Shown here: one piece after another, positions 1 to 6,111 of the stretch
How positions within the stretch are numbered: the first letter of the stretch is position 1
How the letters are laid out: each line of letters opens with the position of its first letter
Source: Mannheimia cairinae
GTDB taxonomy: Bacteria; Pseudomonadota; Gammaproteobacteria; Enterobacterales; Pasteurellaceae
Reading direction: 5' to 3'
Assembly: GCF_028649535.1 (NCBI RefSeq)
Contig: NZ_JAQSJE010000009.1
Span: forward strand, 62,001-126,000
DNA length: 64,000 nt
Translations under genes and position numbers: made by a program
The notes under the pieces: model-generated
What the model saw: only the letters and a program-made list of their open reading frames with translations
What the model was told of the DNA's origin: nothing
The model's database searches: none

Positions 1-262
1 CATTGCAAACGACCGCTTAATTACGCCATTAGGCATTTCCACATCGGTATCAGCTAAAGAGCTGGAACAACTTAAATCAAACCCTATTTTCAAACAGCAT
101 TTAGAAAACGGTTTTATTGTGGTGCAGGAAGACGGTAAAGAGCAAGATGCCGAAAAAGTGGCAGCTGAAATGTCGTTAGACAACAAAGATGCACCGGTTA
201 CGCCATCTGATTACCAAGAGGGCGAGAACGCCACAAAAGTTAAAAGCAACAAAGGTAAATAA
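1..262 (+). CDS. Phage protein, C-terminal part only (5' end outside window)
   Basis: An open frame enters from the left edge and ends at TAA 260-262, three bases before the next start. The visible ~86 residues include a stretch with PLGIS, then a polar, charged tail ending in SNKGK. Position just before a DUF4054 head-tail gene puts it at the end of the head module. No family is recognised from this fragment, so it is best called an unknown phage structural or accessory protein. It is certainly in frame and uninterrupted within the window. Confidence 0.6.
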   Translation, partial: IANDRLITPLGISTSVSAKELEQLKSNPIFKQHLENGFIVVQEDGKEQDAEKVAAEMSLDNKDAPVTPSDYQEGENATKVKSNKGK

Positions 263-264
263 AA

Positions 265-687
265 ATGAACACCATAGACTTTCGCACAATGTTTCCCGTA
301 TTTGATAATTTGGACGATTCAACTATCAAGCTTTGGGCGGAAGTGGCAGGTGAGCATCTTAAATCCAGTTGGGTGTTAAATGGCAAGCGGTTTCAAATAG
401 CCTTAAATTTGATGACCGCTCATTTATTACATATCAGTGTCGGGACAGAGAGCGATGGTAGCGGAACTGCTCAAAATGGCGGGGTTATTGCTTCTGCCTC
501 CGAAGGGAGCGTAAGCGTATCATTTGCGACACCGCCAACTAAAAACGCTTGGCAACATTGGCTTGCCAGTTCGCCTTATGGGTTGCAGTTGTGGGCGTTG
601 CTAAAACAATGGTCTGCTGGTGGCTTTTATATTGGCGGATTACCGGAACGGAAAGCTGTGCGGAAAGTGGGCGGGGTGTTTGTGTGA
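265..687 (+). CDS. DUF4054 phage head-tail joining protein
   Basis: 140 residues. The N-terminus (FRTMFPVFDNLDDSTIKLW) has the pattern of DUF4054 proteins, which sit between capsid and tail genes in many tailed prophages and are thought to form the head-tail connector. The mid part is helical (LNLMTAHLLHI) as in that family. It follows the previous stop by 2 bases and its own stop overlaps the next GTG start (GTGTGA), so translation is probably coupled. The role in the connector is inferred from family and position. Confidence 0.7.
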   Translation: MNTIDFRTMFPVFDNLDDSTIKLWAEVAGEHLKSSWVLNGKRFQIALNLMTAHLLHISVGTESDGSGTAQNGGVIASASEGSVSVSFATPPTKNAWQHWLASSPYGLQLWALLKQWSAGGFYIGGLPERKAVRKVGGVFV

Positions 688-1289
688 GTGAGAAGTTTAA
701 AGCGGCTTTAGAGGCACGAATTAAAGCAGTGAAAGACGCAAATAAGAAAGTGGTGAAAGTCGGGATTGTTGAGCATCAACATTACGATGACGGCACGCCT
801 GTTGCTTATATAGCATCAATTCACGAGTATGGCGGAATATTTACTGTTCCTGCTAGACAAGCGACTATCTATCGACAGATAGATAAAAATGGCGAATGGA
901 CGCAGAAAAATGGTAGTCGCTTTGTAAGCAAGAAAAAATCTAATTTTGCGACAGAAGTGACTATTCCTGCTCATACGATAACTATTAAGCCTAGACCTTT
1001 TTTTAGACCTGCTTTCTCTAATAATAGGAAAAAGTGGCGAAAACAAATTTCAAACTTACTAAAACAGGGATATTCTGTAGAAGAAGCATTAGAGCTTATC
1101 GGTGATGTTGCTGCTGGTGATGTATTTGAAGCGTTAAGTCAAGTAGAAACGCCAAAATTATCTGAGAGTACAATCAAAGCTAAAGAGCGACGTTATAAAT
1201 CTAAATCAGCTTATCGTCCAGATAAACCACTATTTGCAAGTGGTTTGCTTTCAGAGTCCATCTCATATGTTATTGAGGATAAGGAGTAA
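684..1289 (+). CDS. Phage tail/neck completion protein (gp10-like)
   Basis: 201 residues from GTG 684, which overlaps the upstream stop and follows GGGG; the open frame upstream to 549 is a shadow of the preceding gene and is not used. The central pattern IHEYGG...VPAR...NGSRFV...TIPAHTITIKPRPFFRPAF is typical of small phage proteins that close the neck or tail end (HK97-gp10/Mu-neck-like). The C-terminal half is charged and helical. Context between a DUF4054 gene and a neck terminator gene agrees. The exact subfamily was not determined. Confidence 0.6.
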   Translation: MSEKFKAALEARIKAVKDANKKVVKVGIVEHQHYDDGTPVAYIASIHEYGGIFTVPARQATIYRQIDKNGEWTQKNGSRFVSKKKSNFATEVTIPAHTITIKPRPFFRPAFSNNRKKWRKQISNLLKQGYSVEEALELIGDVAAGDVFEALSQVETPKLSESTIKAKERRYKSKSAYRPDKPLFASGLLSESISYVIEDKE

Positions 1290-1291
1290 GC

Positions 1292-1996
1292 GTGCAACTG
1301 TCACAATCACAGATTGAGCGGATCAACCGCTTATGGCTGGCAATGTCATTGGATAGCGAAGAGTGGGACGAAAGCAAACACCCGAGGGCGGCGAATGGAC
1401 GTTTTGGGAAAGGCGGTTCTCAATCAGCAATGAAATCTGTCAAGGCGAATATCGGGCGTGGTCGTTTAGCTATGAATACCGCAATCGCAGAAAAAAGAAC
1501 TGTTCATCGTGCAATGTATCATAACGAACTTGGCTGGATTGATTTTGAATGGGGCGATACTGGAAAAATTAAAGCCAGTGGGAAAACCAAAGGTGCTATG
1601 GGCATATCTCACATTATTGAATCTCGTATGAGAAAAGATAATTTAAGTTATGAACAAGCTACTAAAATGCTGACAAAGAATGTCGTAGAAACCATTGCTA
1701 AAGGGAAGACTGTTGATAAGTTCGAGAAAGGAAATGTAACGGCACTTAAAATCGACCACGAGAAATGCCGAGTATCTCTCAGAAAATCAAAAGGCAGTAA
1801 TGCTTGGATTATTACTGCCTTTGAGTTATTTGAAGATGCAGGTAGCAAGGGGGATGGCAAGACTACCGCTACTGAACACCAATCCTATTCCGCTCGTATT
1901 GATGCAGGAGCTTCAAACAAAAACAGTATAACCCCAAGAACAATTTCTAATCAAGCAAAAATACGAATAAATTCGCTTTTTCAAAGGAATAGGTAA
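1292..1996 (+). CDS. Free-standing phage RNase-fold protein (barnase/EndoU/colicin/RelE-like, PBECR type)
   Basis: 234 residues from GTG 1292; the Shine-Dalgarno AAGGAG (1281-1286) lies on the upstream stop. Residues ~24-42 (EWDESKHPRAANGRFGKGG) are a motif often seen in phage head-associated proteins. Residues ~80-112 (GWIDFEWG...GISHIIESR, with His107 and Arg112) and ~169-178 (NAWIITAFE) match the phage barnase-EndoU-colicin E5/D-RelE-like nuclease pattern, usually the C-terminal domain of Mu F-like minor head proteins. Here it is a separate gene between neck genes. A translation- or RNA-directed effector, possibly packaged in the virion, is inference; the family call is by eye. Confidence 0.6.
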   Translation: MQLSQSQIERINRLWLAMSLDSEEWDESKHPRAANGRFGKGGSQSAMKSVKANIGRGRLAMNTAIAEKRTVHRAMYHNELGWIDFEWGDTGKIKASGKTKGAMGISHIIESRMRKDNLSYEQATKMLTKNVVETIAKGKTVDKFEKGNVTALKIDHEKCRVSLRKSKGSNAWIITAFELFEDAGSKGDGKTTATEHQSYSARIDAGASNKNSITPRTISNQAKIRINSLFQRNR

Positions 1997-2001
1997 TAAC
2001 G

Positions 2002-2382
2002 ATGAATCTACGCCAAATCGCAAATCGTGCGATCATAGCTATCAATCCAAATATCCCTGCGGTGTTGAAACTCAATGCAGGTATTGAAACTGATGATACG
2101 GGGCGGAGAGTGGCAAAATTTAACGAAATCAACGTAAAAATTCAGCCGCAAAGCCTTTCAACCAATGATTTACAGCTTTTTGACAGTCTCGCCCAACAGG
2201 GGCAGCTGCTTAATGTTTATATTTCAGGGCAGATTCACGCCCTACGCCGCCTTTCTCAACAAGGAGCGGATAAATTAGTGTTTAAGGCTTTTGGCGAAAA
2301 AACGGAATCAGAATGGTTGATTAAATCCGTTGCCGAAAGTTTTCCTAACTGGTGCAAGGTGGTGATATGGCGGCAGAGGTAA
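2002..2382 (+). CDS. Phage structural protein of unknown function
   Basis: 126 residues, ATG 2002, five bases after the previous stop. It begins with a helix (MNLRQIANRAIIAINPNIPA), then mixed beta/alpha sequence ending in basic WCKVVIWRQR. No motif is recognised. Its place between a neck completion gene and the neck terminator gene suggests a connector or tail-completion part. The next gene starts inside its 3' end (16-base overlap), which points to coupled translation. Confidence 0.55.
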   Translation: MNLRQIANRAIIAINPNIPAVLKLNAGIETDDTGRRVAKFNEINVKIQPQSLSTNDLQLFDSLAQQGQLLNVYISGQIHALRRLSQQGADKLVFKAFGEKTESEWLIKSVAESFPNWCKVVIWRQR

Positions 2383-2873
2383 CCTTAAACACCACTCATA
2401 ATGATATTTATCGAGAAGTCCGGGCTTATTTGCTCGGGCTTTTTCATTTAGAGGGCGTTCAGGTTATTCGGGGCTATAGCAATAACGCACCGCTACCAAA
2501 TCCGCCGTTTATTTTGATGAATGTTATTCACGAACAAGCCTTATCCACCAATGCTTATGATTACAGTATTGATGAAGGAAATGTAGAAGTAATGCAGAGC
2601 CTTGAAATTCAAATGCAGCTCGACTTTTACGGCGAGACAAGCGGTGAAATTTCACGGAAATTTTGCACATTATGGCGGGATTTCTACGCCTGTGAGCGAT
2701 TGGAGCGTTGCCAGCCGCTTTATTGTGACGAACCGAAATATCTGCCGTTTACCAATGAAGCCAGTGAATACGAGGAGAGATATATGGTAACGGCATATTT
2801 AACCTACAACCCTGTGATCACACACGAACAAGATTTTATTACCAACCCAAGAATTTCTATTCATTCTTTATAG
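2367..2873 (+). CDS. Phage neck terminator protein (gp12-like)
   Basis: 168 residues from ATG 2367, which has AAGGTGG just upstream; a GTG at 2352 in the same frame is less well placed. The N-terminal pattern NDIYREVRAYLLGLF...VIRGYSNNAPLPNPPFI is typical of phage neck terminator gp12-like (LIC_12616) proteins that cap the tail tube where it meets the neck. It comes directly before the sheath gene, as expected. Overlaps the upstream gene by 16 bases. Confidence 0.75.
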   Translation: MAAEVTLNTTHNDIYREVRAYLLGLFHLEGVQVIRGYSNNAPLPNPPFILMNVIHEQALSTNAYDYSIDEGNVEVMQSLEIQMQLDFYGETSGEISRKFCTLWRDFYACERLERCQPLYCDEPKYLPFTNEASEYEERYMVTAYLTYNPVITHEQDFITNPRISIHSL

Positions 2874-2888
2874 GAGAACAACATAGCT

Positions 2889-4367
2889 ATGCTTCAATCT
2901 ATCCCTGCTTCCCGGATTGTAAATATCAGTCCTGCGGTATTAAGTGCTGGTGGTTCGCCACTCTCAATGAATTCCGTATTTTTAAGCAAAAATCAAAATC
3001 TGCCGACTGCTCAAGCCGTCCCTTTTGCGACTGCTGATGCGGTAGGTGAATACTTCGGCTTCGCCTCAGAAGAGTATCAAGCGGCGGCAGTTTACTTTAA
3101 AGGCTTTGACAACTCAACCATCAAACCCGGCACACTGTTTTTCTTTGCCTACAACGAGGCCGCAGAAGGGGCTTTCTTGGTTGGTAATTCAGTAAAAGGG
3201 TTGTCATTGGAAGAATTGAAAGCGGTTTCAGGCTCTCTTACTATCAATATTGATGGTGTAGAGAAGAGCGCTTCGTCAATTAACCTTCGTTCATCAAAAA
3301 GTTTTTCGCAGGCAGCAGAAACTATTTCTTCCGCACTGGGCGATGTAACGGTTTCTTTTGACCCGCAGTTGCAATCATTCAAGATTTCATCCAGCACCAC
3401 CGGTTCATCATCTGCTATCACTTTCGCAACCGGTGATGTTGCAGACAAGTTAGGCTTATCGCAATCAGCCGGTGCGATTATTTCCCAAGGTAGTGCTGAA
3501 ACATCGCCGGCTGAAACAATGCAGCAGGTGATTAAATCCACTTTAAACTGGGCGACATTTACTACCGTATTTGAGCCAAGTTTAGACGACAAAAAAGCCT
3601 TTGCAAAATGGTGTAATGACCAAGACCAGCGTTTCTTATATGTCAGTTGGGGCAAAGAAGCCGGTGCGGTACAAGCCGGTAACAACACCTGTTTCGGAGC
3701 GTGGTTAAAAGAATCCGCTTATAACGGCACAGTTGCTATTTATGGCGGACTAGATAAAGCCGCTTTTGTATGTGGTGCAACTGCTTCGATTGATTTTACC
3801 GAACGACAAGGGCGGATTACTTATAAATTCAAAGGGCAAGCCGGTTTAACTGCCGATGTAACTGATGCCACTGTTGCACAGATTTTGGAAGATAACGGCT
3901 ACAACTATTATGGGGCTTGGGCAACCGCAAACGACCGCTTCTTGTTCTTGTCACCGGGGCAAATTGCCGGCAAATGGAAATGGATTGACGCTTACATCAA
4001 TCAAATTCGCCTGAATAGCCAATTACAACTTGCCTTGATTACCTTGCTCACTTCAGCGAAATCTGTGCCTTATAACGCACTTGGGGTGGCTTTACAGCGT
4101 GCGGCTTGTCAAGATCCGATTCAAGAGGCGTTAGATTTCGGCTCTATCCACATTGGTGTGGCATTAAGCGAACAGCAAAAAGCCTTGATCAATAAAGACA
4201 CCGGAATGGATACCGCCGCCCAAATTGAGGCTCAAGGTTATTCACTCTATATCGGCAAAACTTTGGCACAGGTACGAGGCAATCGCCAGTCAATGCCGAT
4301 GAAGTTATGGTACACCGACGGCGGCAGTGTTCACGCCATTAACCTTGCTTCTATTAACGTTCAATAA
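2889..4367 (+). CDS. Contractile tail sheath protein (DUF3383)
   Basis: 492 residues. The start (MLQSIPASRIVNISPAVLS) and the order of segments match DUF3383 proteins, which serve as the tail sheath in a group of myoviruses and prophages. Residues ~110-205 form an inserted Ser/Thr-rich beta domain (SLTINIDGV...), as in related sheaths. The C-terminal third (WIDAYINQIRLNSQLQLALI) is the conserved polymerising part. It is followed by a hairpin terminator made of an uptake-signal pair and then the tube gene. Confidence 0.8.
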   Translation: MLQSIPASRIVNISPAVLSAGGSPLSMNSVFLSKNQNLPTAQAVPFATADAVGEYFGFASEEYQAAAVYFKGFDNSTIKPGTLFFFAYNEAAEGAFLVGNSVKGLSLEELKAVSGSLTINIDGVEKSASSINLRSSKSFSQAAETISSALGDVTVSFDPQLQSFKISSSTTGSSSAITFATGDVADKLGLSQSAGAIISQGSAETSPAETMQQVIKSTLNWATFTTVFEPSLDDKKAFAKWCNDQDQRFLYVSWGKEAGAVQAGNNTCFGAWLKESAYNGTVAIYGGLDKAAFVCGATASIDFTERQGRITYKFKGQAGLTADVTDATVAQILEDNGYNYYGAWATANDRFLFLSPGQIAGKWKWIDAYINQIRLNSQLQLALITLLTSAKSVPYNALGVALQRAACQDPIQEALDFGSIHIGVALSEQQKALINKDTGMDTAAQIEAQGYSLYIGKTLAQVRGNRQSMPMKLWYTDGGSVHAINLASINVQ

Positions 4368-4374
4368 CAGTAAC

Positions 4375-4400
4375 AAGCGGTCAAATTCGACCGCTTTTTT
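4375..4400 (+). terminator. Hairpin of paired uptake signals after the sheath gene
   Basis: AAGCGGTC (4375-4382) and GACCGCTT (4389-4396) form a perfect stem with loop AAATTC, followed by a T run. It is a rho-independent terminator or attenuator and at the same time an inverted pair of uptake-signal cores, here inside the prophage. Confidence 0.75.
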
Positions 4401-4423
4401 GCAAAAAAGGAAACGAATAAATT

Positions 4424-4867
4424 ATGCGTACAAATATTGATAAAACTCTGACTGCCGCAAACAGTATTCTACTTGTGCGGGCAAAGGGTTATAACAAATC
4501 GTGGGTAAAAATGGAGGGCTACGCCGCCGATAACGCCTTTGACTTCGGGCAAGGTGCAATCGGCGAAACCGTGATCGGCGTTGATGGTGTGCAATCAGGC
4601 GGATTTACGCCTTACGAAGTTGATTTAAATATTCAACTTCAAGCCAACAGCCCGAGCCGTTCTTTTTTTGATGGCGTGATTAACCATATCAACAACAACC
4701 AAGAAACTGTGCCGTTTGAATTCTCGTGTGAAATTCCGTCTATCGGCAAACGCTATTCGGCAACTGGCTTTTTAGTGAACATTCCGGGCGGTACGAATGC
4801 GAAGAAATTGCTTGAATCTGCGACCTATTCATTCAAAGTCGTGAATAACGGTGCAGAAGATATTTAA
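4424..4867 (+). CDS. Tail tube protein (DUF3277)
   Basis: 147 residues. Pattern MRTNIDKTLTAANSILLV...GYAADNAFDFGQGAIGETVIGVDG...QANSPSRSFFD matches DUF3277 phage structural proteins, the tube that slides inside the DUF3383 sheath. The sheath-tube gene pair is a fixed feature of this tail type. AAGGAAACG upstream serves as ribosome binding site. A terminator follows it. Confidence 0.8.
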   Translation: MRTNIDKTLTAANSILLVRAKGYNKSWVKMEGYAADNAFDFGQGAIGETVIGVDGVQSGGFTPYEVDLNIQLQANSPSRSFFDGVINHINNNQETVPFEFSCEIPSIGKRYSATGFLVNIPGGTNAKKLLESATYSFKVVNNGAEDI

Positions 4868-4943
4868 CCTTTAATGTTCCCAAACAGCTTTAAATCGTGA
4901 GTTTACGAGCCTGTAACAAGGTAGGAATGTTGCGGTAATTTAC

Positions 4944-4973
4944 AACCCGATCAGAAATGGTCGGGTTTTTTAT
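4944..4973 (+). terminator. Rho-independent terminator after the tube gene
   Basis: AACCCGATC (4944-4952) pairs with GGTCGGGTT (4959-4967), loop AGAAAT, followed by a T run. It separates the highly expressed sheath/tube genes from the antirepressor-like gene at 4997. Confidence 0.8.
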
Positions 4974-4996
4974 TATCCAAATTTCAGGAGCAGAAA

Positions 4997-5515
4997 ATGC
5001 AAGCATTAAAAGCCTATTTTTTAGGGCAAGAAATTACATTAGTAGATCATAACGGCGTGGCTTATGTGGCTATGCGTGAAGTAGTCGTTGGCATTGGGTT
5101 AGAGTGGGCTAGACAGGCTCAAAAACTCAATAATCAAAAGGAAAAATTCAGTTGTGTACATATGCCTACAACTGGAAAAGACGGCAAAAAATACGAAATG
5201 CTCTGTATGCCAATCAAAAAACTTAATGGTTGGTTATTTAGCATTAACCCAAACAAAGTCCGCCCCGATTTAAAACAACGTCTCGAAGAATATCAAGAGG
5301 AATGTTTCTTAGCTTTGTGGGACTACTGGACGGAAGGCGTTGCTCGCCGTGATGAAGTTAAATACAAAACCGAACAATGGTTAGCTAAGAAAGCAGACTA
5401 TCAAGAGCGGGCAAAAGAACGTGGCAAGGCATTGGCTGCCTGCAAACCTGAAAAAGCAGCATTAGAACGAGAGTTCACACAAATTCAACAAATGGATCTG
5501 TTTTTGGATATTTAA
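4997..5515 (+). CDS. Antirepressor N-terminal domain protein (P22_AR_N), short form
   Basis: 172 residues. Residues ~1-115 are a P22 antirepressor N-terminal domain, with the block KEKFSC...MLCMPIKKLNGWLFSIN and YQEECFLALWDYW. The remaining ~55 residues are a charged helix (coiled-coil-like), with no known effector domain. It is a paralogue of the protein at 11071-11922: the central ~60 residues are nearly the same and both genes have the Shine-Dalgarno context CAGGAGCAGA. Its place between tube and tail chaperone genes is unusual. It may bind a repressor or act as a moron gene; function is inferred. Confidence 0.7.
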   Translation: MQALKAYFLGQEITLVDHNGVAYVAMREVVVGIGLEWARQAQKLNNQKEKFSCVHMPTTGKDGKKYEMLCMPIKKLNGWLFSINPNKVRPDLKQRLEEYQEECFLALWDYWTEGVARRDEVKYKTEQWLAKKADYQERAKERGKALAACKPEKAALEREFTQIQQMDLFLDI

Positions 5516-5533
5516 CCAGTAGGGAGAAGCAAA

Positions 5534-5938
5534 ATGGCTTTAAAAACGAAAAAAATCACGATTGAAAAAGGGCGAGATGCCGGCACGACATTTTTGATTA
5601 CAGAAATGCCGATTGCCAAGGCGGATAAATGGGCTTCTCGAGCATTACTTGCGTTGGCGAGCGGAATGGACGGTATTCCGTCAGCTTCGGAGGGGATGTT
5701 AGGGATGGCAAGAGTGGCACTAGCGGCTTTTAAACAGATCCCCGAAGAAAAAGCCTTGCCTCTCTTGGATGAGTTATTGGATTGCGTAGAAATTGTGATG
5801 GATAGCGGTGCAACCCGACCGATTGATTTAGCGATTGGCGATGTCAGCGACATCACAACGCTCTGGAAATTGCGGAAAGAAGCATTTGCGTTGCATATTG
5901 ATTTTTTGGATCTCGAACTTACCCCGATCTCGGCGTAA
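5534..5938 (+). CDS. Tail assembly chaperone, short (zero-frame) product
   Basis: 134 residues, starting at ATG 5534 after GGGAG. The fold looks like the phage tail assembly chaperones encoded just before the tape measure (KITIEKGRDAGTTFLITEMPIAKADKWASRALL). As in lambda G and its counterparts, a second product is expected by -1 frameshifting at 5902-5908, giving a ~192-residue fusion ending at 6111. These chaperones coat the tape measure during tail assembly and are absent from the finished virion. Family assignment is by position, size and frameshift layout. Confidence 0.75.
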   Translation: MALKTKKITIEKGRDAGTTFLITEMPIAKADKWASRALLALASGMDGIPSASEGMLGMARVALAAFKQIPEEKALPLLDELLDCVEIVMDSGATRPIDLAIGDVSDITTLWKLRKEAFALHIDFLDLELTPISA

Positions 5939-6111
5939 GTAAAGAAAGTAATGCCGTTGCGTATGTAAATTTAAGTTCGGTTGTCGGGGCGGTGGTGAGT
6001 AGCAAACTGGCAACCTTGCACGAATTACAAACCATTTATGGGCTGGAAGATGCCCTTGATTTAATTGAAGTATTCAGCGTGGATACTTATAACCATAGGG
6101 ATAATAAATAA
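5902..6111 (+). CDS. Frameshifted C-terminal extension of the tail assembly chaperone (GT-type)
   Basis: The slippery heptamer T TTT TTG lies at 5902-5908 in the zero frame (GAT TTT TTG). Slipping back one base enters a frame that is open from 5902 to TAA 6109-6111, adding ~67 residues (GSRTYPDLGVS... to VDTYNHRDNK). This frame has no start of its own, and its coding sequence fills the otherwise empty 170 bases before the tape measure gene, whose ATG (6111) overlaps its stop. This is the G/GT arrangement of tailed phages. Confidence 0.75.
   Translation, partial: FFGSRTYPDLGVSKESNAVAYVNLSSVVGAVVSSKLATLHELQTIYGLEDALDLIEVFSVDTYNHRDNK

Noticed and set aside
549-683. Upstream extension of the 684-1289 gene
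   Set aside because: It overlaps the DUF4054 gene in another frame; GTG 684 with its overlap to the preceding stop is the natural start.
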